Shown piece after piece: positions 37,222-48,147 of a DNA stretch of 64,000 nucleotides. This DNA is from Terfezia claveryi. Lineage: Eukaryota; Ascomycota; Pezizomycetes; Pezizales; Pezizaceae. The number at the start of each line of letters is the position of its first letter. Position 1 is the stretch's first letter. The translations under genes were made by a program, and so were the position numbers. The DNA is taken from the NCBI GenBank assembly GCA_015179025.1, contig WHUX01000006.1, positions 124,001 to 188,000 of the forward strand, read 5' to 3'. Under the pieces are notes generated by a model. The model worked only from the letters and a program-made list of their open reading frames with translations. It was not told where the DNA came from and ran no database searches.

Positions 37222-37990
37222 TCGAGCACTGCTGCAAAAAAGGACTCGTGACCAGAATCTTTGTGTCATCTCCCTTGCCACTGCGCCTCTTGAAGTCGCC
37301 CACATCGTCCCTCTCTTCTGCTTTCATAATTCCAATGACGTCCACCGAACACAGCCTGCCTTTCTCTCGTGCCGGAGAGGAAATAAAGCAAAGAGTCATG
37401 AATTATCTAGGATTTGAAACCACTTCTGGTTCTGTTGAGAGGGAATCCGGTAGTGCGACGTATCAGAAAATCAGCAGGATAGAGAATTTAATGACATTGA
37501 GAACAGATGTGCACCGCTTGTGGGATACAGGAAATATCATCCTGGAGCCGGTTGGAGATCCCCTTTTTATATTTGCTACTGGAGGCGACAATGTCCTGCT
37601 TACCCACTATGATGTTGTATTCTCATTTGTCTCAAGTCACCGCCCTCCATCAAAACGCGGGTTGGGATCCATCTACCCTGATTCAACTAGCACCTATATC
37701 AAGCTTACAGTTTAGTGAAAGTGAGGACCCTCTGTTGCAGGGAATTTGCATTATGAGGCGTACGAATATAGTACCGCCACTACCCTCTGCCCCTGGCACA
37801 GAAGCCAAAGAGCCAACACCAAAATGGAAAAAGCTTAGAACAGGAGCGGTTATACGCTTGGTGACAAATGATTCAGTGAAATATCTGTTGCCACACCCGG
37901 ACTTATTGAGCCTACATGCGGCGCTTAGTAGAGTGGTGAGGTGTGCAGCGGCGGCAGGTCCGGAAATGCTAGATCTGGAAGAAGATGAGA
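37222..37990 (+). pseudogene. Decayed fungal HNH-nuclease (HNH_2-like) gene
   Basis: Fragments of the common Pezizomycotina HNH_2 family lie in order but in different frames: RDQNLCVISLATAPLEVAHIVP (the CxxT-type opening and the first H of HNH), then RIENLMTLRTDVHRLWD (the asparagine and second histidine), then DPxxLALHAA-like LPHPDLLSLHAALSRVV. The first and second pieces are offset by a frame change near 37300-37330 where no donor-acceptor pair is evident. The second and third change frame near 37680, where an intron is possible. This family is often multi-copy and degraded. It could be a live gene with misread introns, but a pseudogene is more likely. Upstream exons are uncertain. Confidence 0.55.
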
Positions 37991-38640
37991 TGAACTGTCG
38001 GATGGCAGTGTGGATGCACAAGAGGATGACCATAGCATTCTGGAGGAACCTCAAATTCCAGAAACGAAGTCCCACCTATGTATATCAAGTCGTTCCCCCG
38101 GATTGTCAGACCTTGATTACTTTAACGACCTACAGAATAATCGTGGCTCCACAATATCACTGGGTTGTAACTTAAAAACCGAGCTTATAAATACGGTCTC
38201 AAGCTTGTCAACCAGGCAGCATGAAAATAGGGTTTGGGGGTTTTCTTAATAGTCTACCATCACCCCGATCATACTCACCATTGAATAGTCCACCATGCGT
38301 TCCATCCGGATCGGAGGAATCAGGGATGAACTGGGTGCGACAGGAAGAAGTTGAAAATGGAAAGAACATTCGCTCGAGTCTTAAGAGAGCAATAACTAGA
38401 TACAAGATGAGCTTGTATATATAGGAAACGGAGTACGACCTTCACATGCGATTCTCCCAGTTCACATGCCATTGCAACATACATAACACTTAAATCGGTG
38501 GCACCAGCTCAGTCTGCATAATCTCAGCCATAACATTACTCCCCCTCTGCGAGAGGGCGTCCCGACCGACCTTCACCAAGCGCAAACACCTGCAATAAGC
38601 ATCACCCGCGATATTTCCAATATACCAATCTTTCTTAAGA
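37991..38640. other. Spacer between HNH remnant and LINE cluster
   Basis: No gene recognised. It may include the degraded 5' end of LINE copy A. Confidence 0.45.
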
Positions 38641-40060
38641 AGCAGCTATCGAAGGTGGATAGGGCGATAGAGGAAAGGGAAAGAGAGGCTCGTGAGCTAG
38701 GGGTAGATTCCAACGATGATGTAGGAATTGGGCCAGGGTGGGGAAAGGAATTCGGTTGGGTTTCTGGACTTAGAGGATGAGGAGTTGATTGACGGATGGG
38801 GAAGGGGGCAGAGAAGTTCAAATCAATGGACTTGCGGGAGTGGAAAACAGTGGGGTTGTTCTTGCTAGAACACTTTGTCGGGATCGTCAGCGGAGAGGGA
38901 GCACCCAAGGGTACTAACTTCAATATGGTCTCGGCAATTTGGGAAAAGATGGCTCGGAGGAGTTTGAGGGCAGGGATGACTTGCCTAAAGGTATAAAAAT
39001 ATCCTGAAGGAACAGAGTGAGTGGGTAGACTGACAGGATGCTGCGGAAAACAAGGAGGACCAATGGAGATGTGAGGAAGCTTCGCTTCAAGAACAGATTC
39101 GAGTTCTGAGTTACAAGTGAGGAACGAAAAGAACACTTGGAGTTGAAGCTAGCTTATAATCACTTGTTCAAGCTGGTGGAGATGAAGGAGAGAATGAAGA
39201 AGGCAGAGGATGATGCGAGGCAATTGAGGCTGGGAAAGAAGAAGTGGGGTCAGCGAGAGGAGTTTGTTGGAAACCAATGACAGTTATGTGAGAGAAACGC
39301 AGAGAAAGAGGCGGGGGAGAGGTCAAGGAAATGGCAGGCAAAGGGTAAGGCAGTACCGGTTGGTCACAACCCAGTCAGGCCATGTTACGGGGCGGATAGG
39401 GAAGGCACAGGTGGAAGTGGCAGTACAAAAGGGGGCAAGAGACGGTGAGGATGTTGTGATGGCAGACAGGTCAGATATGTATGAAGACCTGTCTGGGCAT
39501 GAGGATGAGGATGAGGCGCCGGTAGTGGCACCTCAAACTCAAAATAAACAGGCTGCACCACGTTCGGCAGCAAAGGCTGGTAAGAAAACCCGATTAGCGA
39601 AGACACCCTTACCAACAATGTTACCTAGCGACAATAGATCAAAGGCGATTGTGATTCATGGGGTCCACTGCCAGAGACCTATGGCAGAGATTATACAGGA
39701 TGCAGGAGTGTGAGGGATTATGGGGGCACGTTGGCTCTTGGGAGGTAACGTAGTGGATGGGGTTGCGAGGCGGATGGGGTTGCGAGGCGCTTTGACTTAC
39801 GAACTGCGCCAACATAGGTAAACTGGTGCCTGTCAACCACTAGTTCATATTCAGATGAGCTTCTTATCGAGTTCTCACGTTGGCGCAGTTTGTTAGGTCA
39901 AAGCGCCTCATATCCCCATCCGCCTCGCAACCCCATCCATTACGTTAACTGGAGCCTTGGGAAAGCCACCTGCTCGTTTTTGGACAGGAAGGTAGCCGTT
40001 GGAAGTCGCCTAAGGATGAGGGGTGTTCTAACTCATAGGCTAATCTGTTAGATTAGCCAC
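38640..40060 (+). mobile_element. LINE copy A, ORF1 (gag-like) remnant
   Basis: Pieces of a Tad-like non-LTR retrotransposon ORF1: a helical segment (LKLAYNHLFKLVEMKERMKK), a basic stretch, an acidic linker and the characteristic KAIVIHGVHCQRPMAEII, then ARWLLGG continuing as NWSLGKATCSFLDRK past an inserted MITE. Several stops and frame changes show it is dead. ORF1 proteins are nucleic-acid chaperones of LINE particles. The endonuclease and most of the reverse transcriptase that should follow are missing. Confidence 0.7.
39748..39945. mobile_element. 198-bp Tc1/mariner-type MITE with TA target duplication
   Basis: Terminal inverted repeats of about 64 bp begin ACGTARTGGATGGGG and end with the complement. 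The element is flanked by TA at 39746-39747 and 39946-39947. Excising the element plus one TA restores continuous LINE ORF1 coding (LLGG-N-WSLGK). The left arm contains an internal duplication of GGATGGGGTTGCGAGGC. It carries no gene. Confidence 0.88.
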
Positions 40061-40480
40061 CTCCTCCATCATGCAATCGTCCAGACCTAGTAGGAGATGT
40101 GATCTAAGGAGGCCGCAAGAGAGCTCAGATGAAAGCCATACTATACAGATCTTCTCCTATGTTGATAGCGTTAACACCCTGGTAGTCAGTACCCTCAATA
40201 CAAAGGGCCACAACAAACTAGTCCAGTTTGTAAATATTACGGCTTTGGAGGAAGCGGCAACAGAAGTTGAGTTGAAGTGGGATGAAAAAAAGGAGAGCAG
40301 AGTGAATTTCCATAGCAAAGGGAAAGTCCAAGCTTGCACTACCCTCGGAATTTGAGTTAAGAGCAACTTCTCATAGGATGAGCATATCAAGCAGTGGACA
40401 GCCAAAGCGACTACACTCCTTCGCGTTCTTACCAGGCTAGGGAATTTCAATGGCGGAATGAGCCCCAAAGCTGATCGACA
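40061..40480 (+). mobile_element. LINE copy A, reverse-transcriptase fragment
   Basis: Encodes EVELKWDEKKESRVNFHSKGK and, after a frame change, DEHIKQWTAKATTLLRVLTR. Together these match the end of the reverse-transcriptase palm/thumb of Tad-like LINEs (FDxxKxExxHF and FKEHxxxxxAxAxR positions). It is internally deleted and frameshifted. Confidence 0.7.
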
Positions 40481-40565
40481 AGAACGGAAAACAAACGATA
40501 TCAGAAGAAGTCAAGAGAAGGAAATTTCTCGACAACCTGCTATCCTATATGTCGGCCACATTGAT

Positions 40566-41760
40566 TTCTTTTTTTTATTATTATTTTTTTTTTTAAAAAA
40601 AAAGTCTTGCGATCGACCTGGGATCATGACGGGGTCCCGAATCCTCCCCTTTGAAGGTTCAGCATATGCTTTCGGTGCAAGAAGCGGTTCCGCCATTCCA
40701 ACCCTGAGAGATAACAAAAACTACCGTAAAATAACTACCCTCCACCACCAAATTTCGTCCCTCTATCTAAGATCGAGATTATTGGAAAAGAAAGTCTCGA
40801 CCAAGTCCTCAAAAACTTCCTTATCCCAGTCCTTTCTCTTCCTTAGCCACCGGTCCTTCTCGTCCGCCTGTTCCCAGGAACTCCACCTTCTCCCTAACCA
40901 TATTCACCAGCAGTACACGTTAACGCAACATGCCTGCCGGTCTCCGAGTCCACCTCGTAAAACTTGCAAACTGGGTCTACCGTGGGATCCAAAATATTTC
41001 TCCACACCTGTAGCATTCCCTTCCCAGTTCTGCAATGCACAAAATTGACCCACGCTTTTCTCTTCCACTTTAATACTCTTTCCATCCCTGTACCAGCAAC
41101 AGCATGCTCTTCTTCTGACTGTTTCGCCAAGCGGTCCGCTTGCCCAACCATTCCTGCTGAACTAGGATCTCCTCTAGCACCTTAAATAAGTCTTCCGTGC
41201 TAGCTTCGCCTGACCTGCCTGCTTCTTTTATTGAAAGAATGGTTACTTGTGACTCTGTCATTATCAAGACTCTTTCCTCCCTTCGCGCTGCTCCTAGAGC
41301 CCCTTACTCCTGTCTTCTCCCCGCCCCAGACCATTGCCATCTCATTTTTCATTGCTTTGATGGCTAACCTTGCTTGAGCAGCCTCGATTGTTACCCTAGG
41401 TGGTTCGACCCCCGCGATTTGGTTGACTAAATCTTTTCTGGCACCTCTGGTAGCTCCTGTATATTTCCTGAGTACTTGATATTGAATGTTCTCTAACTCC
41501 CTCTCCCAATCCCTTTGACCTCTTCACCCCAGTTCTGCCCCCACAGGGCTACAGTTCTGATCATCCCCGTAAACAGATTCTTCCAACTCAATGCACTAAT
41601 CCCCACTGCGGATTCCCTATCCCGTTGCATTATCTCATCAGCGGATGAGCCTTCTGAATTCTTGCTTTCCAATGCACTCGGAATGTCAAGCTCTCATCTA
41701 TTAGAGCTCCTAGCCATTTGATGCACTTGACCTGGCTATTCTTCCTCCCTCTCTTATCCC
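40566..41760 (-). mobile_element. LINE copy B, 5'-truncated, with poly(A) end
   Basis: On the minus strand, from 5' to 3': reverse-transcriptase C-terminus (SALSWKNLFTGMIRTVALWG, then LRKYTGATRGARKDLVNQIAGVE in shifted frames), an RNase H region ending with the GNExADxLAK-like motif GQADRLAKQ, the KAWVNFVHCRTGKG motif and C-terminal zinc-knuckle remnants. It ends in a poly(A) tract, seen as a T/TTA-rich run at 40568-40594 on the plus strand. Its poly(A) lies at the junction with copy A, so it appears to have inserted into copy A. Confidence 0.75.
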
Positions 41761-42657
41761 TAGTATAAGTTAAAGAGGTAGTAGGTTAAGAAAGACTCAG
41801 TCAGAATGCTTCTTATTCTTATAGAATTCCAGGCAGCCATGATAGAAGAAGAGGAAGGGCTAGAACAGTAGATCTAAAGTCTATAGTAGTTGAGATCAGG
41901 AAAAGTCAGGATGTACCTACTAGAGCCTAAAGCAGTCAAGTTCAGTTAAGTCAAGGCACATGTAGAATCTCTAGAAATATGCAAGCAGACATCCTAGCAA
42001 AGGCAGATGCAGAAGACTCTTACCCATCTCAACCTCTAAATATGGAGGGGGGTCTTAGGCAGAAGTAGAGAAAAAGAAGAAAGGCAGAAAGAAGAGTGGT
42101 GGGTGCAGGTGGTGGTAGGGTGGTTAGATGGGAGCAGAAAGCATGGGTCAATTACGTCCACTGCAGGACCAGGAAGGGCAAGCTACAATCCTGGTGGAAC
42201 AAAGTTGGAGGATTCTATTGACCCAATGTGCAGAACATGCGGCCATTATACGGAAACAGGAAAGCACATAGCAGAAGAAATCTGCAGGAGGTGGGGGAGT
42301 TGGGAAGATATGGATGACCGGAGGAGGTGGTTAAAGAAGATAAAAGACGGGGGGGGGGGGGGGGGGGGGAAGGAGTACACGGTGGACTTGGTAGAGACGT
42401 TTTTTTCTAACCTAGATCTAGCCTGAACGGAGGGTGAGGTATGGAAATAGTAACGAGTCTCTTTTTGTAACTAGGGGAGGGCCGGTAGGGGCGTGGAGGC
42501 GGAGAGAGCGTGGCGGGTTTCTTAGGTTCGGGAGGCTGGACGTTTATGTAGCCCGTTGTGTACCCAGTCTTCTAAGATGAGGGATCGGGTCCGTCTCATA
42601 GCCTCAGGCTCCACAGACGAGTATAGACTTCAAAAAAAAAAAAAAAAAAAAAAAAAA
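41761..42657 (+). mobile_element. LINE 3' end with RNase H remnant and poly(A) tail
   Basis: Continues the plus-strand LINE beyond copy B. RNMQADILAKADAED is the RNase H AD-LAK motif. KAWVNYVHCRTRKGKLQSWW is the same segment as in copy B. CRTCGHYTETGKHIAEEICRRWG is the terminal zinc-knuckle region. The frame is broken between these. A 20-odd-base G tract follows (42351-42370), then a 200-bp 3' UTR and a 26-base A run at 42632-42657. Confidence 0.75.
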
Positions 42658-42692
42658 GTGGACAATAGGATAACAGATAACAGAAAAAACGA

Positions 42693-42718
42693 GAGTCGTG
42701 CCAGAAGTAGCACGACTC
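42693..42718. repeat. Perfect hairpin, 9-bp stem
   Basis: GAGTCGTGC and GCACGACTC flank an 8-base loop. It sits just past the LINE poly(A) run, so it may be part of another mobile element's end. Confidence 0.6.
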
Positions 42719-42780
42719 CAAGGCAAAAACTAGGCAGCAACGAGATGACGAGAGTCGGACAGAAAAGTTGTCTTCTACCT

Positions 42781-42940
42781 CCCATTTTCCTCCTCGCCTT
42801 CCATTACCACGGGAGGAGGTGGTGGTGGTGGGGGGGAAGGCCTTTGCCCAGGCAAATGTGTCGTTCGCAGTCGGCTCTATCTCGGGCACATGGACAAACC
42901 GGGGGTGGTGTTTGATATCCCTTGGGGAACGGTTGTTGGC
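42781..42940 (+). repeat. Dispersed repeat, copy 2
   Basis: Same-strand relative of 34317-34460 with long matching blocks. It sits between the LINE 3' end and the glucanase gene. Confidence 0.7.
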
Positions 42941-43435
42941 GGCGTTTATCGCCGCGTGGATGAAATCCAGCACAGGCAGAGAAAAAAAAGCACACAGTAC
43001 GATGGTCTACGGGTCTCCTCACCAGTGCCGACCACTGCATCTTTGTGTTTCTTATTGTTTCATGATGGGGAAGGGGGCGGTTTTTTTTTTTTTTTTTTTT
43101 TCAAAAAGGCGATATTGAGTTGGGGATTTGCGCATCGCTACGATTCCGAGTGGGAATATGTGGCAGTGGCTCCACACGGGAGGGAACTCGGGATAAAAAA
43201 CATCAGGGGAAACATCAGGGTAAGAAAGAACATAATTAATATCCTCCCCCGCAAAAAAAAAAAAAAAAAAAACAGACGAGAGGAAAGAGGAGAGGGGAAA
43301 AAAAAAAGAAAAAGGCCCAATACGCCATCCTTCATCAAAAGAAGAACCATCATCATCATAATCCCATCAGCCCTTCCCAGACCAGAGTACACCCATTGCA
43401 TCCCAATACCTAATCCTCAGCATGCCAGAGCAGCC
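42941..43435. other. 3' flank of glucanase gene, homopolymer-rich
   Basis: Holds a 22-base T run (43081-43102) and a 21-base A run near 43252-43272, with no gene. The sequence next to the glucanase stop is its 3' UTR. Confidence 0.6.
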
Positions 43436-46324
43436 CTAATAACTTTCCGGTAGCCCTGACGCCGCGAAATCCGGCACACTCTCCCCACAATTCCACTCCC
43501 TGTTTACTGCATCCTTGGGCAAAATCCCCGCCTCTAGCCCTTTCCTATAACTCCACTGATACGCGTCCTCGGTCTGCCACGTCCAGTACATCCATCCCCA
43601 GCCCTCCTCGAATGCGTCCATTTGCGCTATGGATACGTTAGCCACACTACCTCATACATATCCCCTACAAGGCAAACCACGATACGTACCGATAGCAAAT
43701 GTCTTGAGGAAGAGACGATACTCATTAGAGTACTTGTCCGGAGTCTCATTCGCTTTCGTACACGAGCACTGGAACTTATTAGGGCATGTCGGGGTGAGGA
43801 CGTTTGCTGGGTCCTTGTTGCCGTAATTTAGAGTTCCTTCCCAGCGTGTTCCCACTCCAACCTACATCACCACACATCGTCCTCACTCATCAGCAATGCA
43901 CCTCCTCATGTCCACATTCTCCACCTCTACTCCCCCCCCTAAACCCAAGCTTACATTATTCAAATACTGCGTACAATCCGTATCCGCCTGGCCCCACTCC
44001 CCCACCATGGTCGCCCCAAACCCTGTTTTGGGATCCATACTCTGCTGCAACTGCGCCCCCCAGGCTTTACACGCAAACTGAACTTTCACCGAATGTGTCA
44101 GTCCAATCTGTCCCGTGTTGAAGATGACATATTGGTGTACATCGAGAACCATCCCATCCAAGCCACTAAACTCCCCCTTCCACTTCTCGAGTCCGCGGAA
44201 GCCATCACCGAAAACAACTTTCCCCTCATACCCATTCTTGCGGAGGATGCCGTATGCGTCTTCAGTCCATTTGATGACTTTATCCGTGTCAAGGTACGTC
44301 ATGCGGGGCTCATTGACCAGGCCGTAGAGTGTGATGATGTTCTTATACCGCGGTTGAGCAAAGAACGTGCTTAGTTGAGTATGGAGGTCCAGGGATAGCT
44401 GAGCATTTTTGTCCCCATCCGTCCCATTAAGCCAACCAATCGGCCCCAACCTCCCACTATGATTCCACCCATTCGCACCCCCGGGAACCGAATGCAGATC
44501 CAACTTCACCCTCAGTCCATACTTCCTACACCACTCAATTGCACGCAGCAGGTACCTCCACTGCACCTGAAACAAATACGGGTCTCCTGGCAACTGCATC
44601 GCTGCCCAATATCCATACGGAATTCTCACATGATCGAGCCCCGCATCCCTCATCATCTTAAAGTCCTCCTCCGTAATAAACGTACTATAATGCTTCTCAA
44701 ACGTCTCCCTCGTCTTCTCCGGCCCCAGCTGCGTCGCGAGGGTATACTCATCCACAACACCAAACCTCGCATCCCATTCCTTAAAATATGATGGTGTGAT
44801 GAACGGTTCCATCACAAACCATCCCCCGACGTTGACGCCACGCATGGGCTGTTTCCCGTAGTCAAAGAGTTCGTTCAAGGGTGGGACGTTAGAGTTTGCT
44901 TGGGCAGAGTCGTCGTAGTCGGTGAAGAGGCCTATGATGGGGAGCCCGCCGACTGTTTCGTTGGTGTAGGTGCAGTTAAAGTCGACTGTGTCGAGCCAGT
45001 CGAAGGGGTCGTAGTATGTGCCTCTTGCTTGGGGCGGAATGGATGCCCTATCAATTCCTTTCAGCCCGCTTTCCTGACCCCCTTTAGCGTTACCATCGGG
45101 GTTGCTGTTTTTCTCCCCATTCTTATCCTTCCCAACCACCAACACGCCCACGGGAATGAGGATTATAAGTAATATAATCCCCACAATGGCCAATACCCAA
45201 AAACAGGGGTGACACCACCGCTTCGCCCTCCCATTGTCACTACCCTCTCCTCCCCCATGACCACCATTTCCTCCCCATCTGCTCTTTTTACCTGTATGCA
45301 ACAACCCCACCCCAGACCCCGTACTCATCCTCTTATTTGCCAACAAGGCCGCTGAATCCCCACCAACCGGGGCCCCCCCACTCCCACTGCCACTCCCCTT
45401 CTCTAAATCCGCACTCCCATCTCCCCCGCCATCCCATCCTCCAACCATCACCGCCGCCGCCGGAGCAATTACCTGTGGCACAGGCATATATCTAGCCCTC
45501 ATCTCCTCCTGCCTCCTATCATATGCATCTGCAACCGCCCGCCCAGCTGCAGCTGGAGCAGTAACTCTTTCCCTCCTAGACCTCTCCCTCCCAGGGGCGT
45601 CCCTACCGCTCCTAGTTCTCTCCACCCCCTCACCAGAACCTCGCTCCCGATCACGTGTGCTCTCTGACCTTCTCTCCCGCCTAGTCCCGCCCCGGACAAG
45701 CCCCGCTGCGGCTGCCTCAGTTGCATTTATCTCCCCGACATCCCGGGGGACAAGCCGGACTGAATCTACCGCGGCACCGCTCCGCCGCTCATCACTCTGA
45801 GTCCGATTTCGGCGAGAATGTCTCCGTTCTGGATCCCGATCCCGTGTTGACGATTGGCGGCGACTACTACTTCCAGTTCCGACAGCGGGAATAGGAGCAG
45901 CGGCAGGTGGATTACTCCTAGACTGCCTACGTGACTCTCTCCTCGCCGGGTCTCGGTCTCGGTCTCGATCCCCGCGGGTAGATTGCCTTCTTGCCTGCCC
46001 TGCGCTATCCTGTTCTCGTTCTCGTTCCCGGCCGCTCTCTCTCTCTCTATCCCGGTAAGACGGCTCCTGTACTGGGGCAGGTGCATACCCTCCTTCCCAC
46101 TCACGCTCACGTCTTTCCCTGTCCCTGTCTCTCCGCGATGGCTCCCTCGCAGGCGGCTCAGGTCGAGGCCCGGTTGGTCGCCGCCGGGGCTCATGGCCTG
46201 GGGCGGGTTCGTGCGAAGGTTCGGGGCGTGCGATGGCCTCTCTACGGCGGCGCTCTCGTTCCCGCTCTCGTTCGCGCTCAGCGCGCCAGCGCATACGCTC
46301 TAAGCGCTCGCGGTCGGTGGACAT
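43436..46324 (-). CDS. exgD: Glucan 1,3-beta-glucosidase, GH5, type II membrane protein (exgD-like)
   Basis: Three exons (46324-43955, 43861-43690, 43626-43436) sum to 2733 nt (910 aa) in phase. The cytoplasmic N-terminus of about 365 residues is dominated by Arg-Glu repeats and Ser/Gly-rich sequence. One transmembrane helix follows (WVLAIVGIILLIILIPVGVLV). The outer part is a GH5 exo-beta-1,3-glucanase: RGVNVGGWFVMEPFITPS, HVRIPYGYWA, DLHSVPGGANGWNHSGR, acid/base Glu in LVNEPRM (about 673) and nucleophile Glu in VGEWGQADTDC (about 774), with GWGWMYWTWQTE near the end. It trims beta-1,3-glucan in wall remodelling. The open frame runs past the first donor (GTAAGC), but splicing there restores QYLNN-VGVGTRWEGTL. 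Confidence 0.93.
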
Positions 46325-48147
46325 GGTTGGTGGACCGACTGAGGGGGGGTGGTATTGATGGTGAATGCTTTCTCTCGTCCACTCCGGTGTTATGTCGTTC
46401 TCCCTTCCCCAGGTTTAACGGAAGAATATAAATGTAATAAACTGCTCTCGTCCTCACTTCCCCGACTCGCTCCTCTTCCGTTGCCGCTACTCCAACACAC
46501 TCCAGACTCTGAAGCGACTGTAAACGGAGCTGCTGGACTGGCAGAAGAACAAGCTGCACCGGGGTAGTCCAGTAGTCTGACTCGTACAAGAAGGATACTT
46601 AGATTGTGATATTATTGGTATGGTGTCGTACTTCGCCAAAGGAAAACTGCGTCAAATACCGCCAAATCAGGTGCCTGTTGCTCGCTCCGTAAACAGCACC
46701 GTAAACAAACAACAGGAACGATCTGACACAACACAACAAACAATGATGCCGGTACCCTCAACTACGGCGGCGACGGCACTGAACGTGGAGTTTGCTAAGG
46801 TACTGTAGCTGGTGTTTCCCGAATCCCAACAATGCGATGCGATAATTCGATGACTGTGCTGTACTGCCAGTATTGCCGTTCACTTTTCTGCGGGCCTTTG
46901 TCCTCCCAGCTGGGGCTGTGGATTGAGCCAATGACCTTCCAGCGACTGGGGATCGTGAGGTATCACGCTCCAGCTGAACGCAGCTCCCAGCTCCACAGGA
47001 AGCGCAATTTCGAGGCAATTCCGTTGGACAAAGAATACACGACGTAAACTCCCACTTGTCTCACCAAAAAAAAAAAAAAACAGAAAAACAAAAAAAAAAA
47101 CCAACTGCAGCTTCTACATAACTTCCTTGTTTTTTTCCGAGCCACAGAACCTGGGAGGACACCCAAAACGCAGGTACGATGCCAGATCCAACCTCGACTG
47201 GGCTGGGCAACTGGAGATCTCTGCGCGTTCGATTTTATGATCGTCCGGCACATTGCCCTCCTGGGTTGCGTTGCCTAGGCAACCTCCACTAGCAAACGCA
47301 TCAGTAGCTGTAAACATGGAAACAAATTGGGAAATATATGCGACGCCCCATATCAAAAAGCATCTGAGTAGACGCTTGTGTGGATCAGATATCAAGCGAT
47401 CGTGCGGGCGAGTTGGGTATATCTGAGCAAATCATTTTCAATACTGTATCAATCAAGTTTCTTCTGGAATAAAAAAAGAAGAAAAAAGTAAAAAGTAAAA
47501 TTTTACGGAAAATAAACTGACGGTCCAATAAAAGGGCCCCTCACTACCTCTCCTCTCCGGGTACACACGCGAAGTGATGTAACCAATAAAGCCGGTATCC
47601 CACAACCTCATTTTTACCCCCCAATATTAAACTCCCAAGCAGCCTAACCAAACCGGGTTTGATGCGATGCCAGTGTGAATATGATATATCGTCTCCACTC
47701 ATCTTCATCGTGCACAATCAAAGCCTAGAGCTTCAAAGGGATTGCAAGCCAGTCTGACTTCCCTCCCACCTCCGTTCTCGCTTCGCTTCGCGTCGCCCTC
47801 CGCTCTCCCACCATTCCCAAGCTGCCAGCGACTCATTAAACCCCTGAACGGTAAAAGAGTGACGATATCTAGGGTATGGATTTAAGTGCATTTTCAAAGG
47901 CCCATGTTTGTATATAAAGACACAAGGAACAACCAAAAACACTAAAAAATCTCCATCACGCCAATTGCTAGAAGCAAAATTAAGACTGGAAAACTTAGAA
48001 ATATTAGAAATGGTTAGAAAATGATACAGATGAATGGATAAACTTAGCGCACCAACGTATGATGCCATTTCTTGCCTTGATTAAAACCAAAACCAACAGA
48101 GGCCAATATGTTAGCATATATTACTACATATGTGGCAAATGCCCCAT
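46325..48147. other. Intergenic stretch between two minus-strand genes
   Basis: Upstream region of the glucanase (CT-rich near 46450-46510) plus spacer. A-rich runs occur at 47069-47100 and 47469-47500. No gene is supported. Confidence 0.6.

Noticed and set aside
43883..43954. C-terminal extension SLGLGGGVEVENVDM of the glucanase open frame
   Set aside because: It is intron read-through: a GTAAGC donor at 43954 and a GTAG acceptor at 43863 restore the conserved NN-VGVGTRWEG.
45983..46431. Plus-strand open frames opposite the glucanase N-terminus
   Set aside because: They are shadows of the Arg/Glu repeat-coding sequence on the minus strand.
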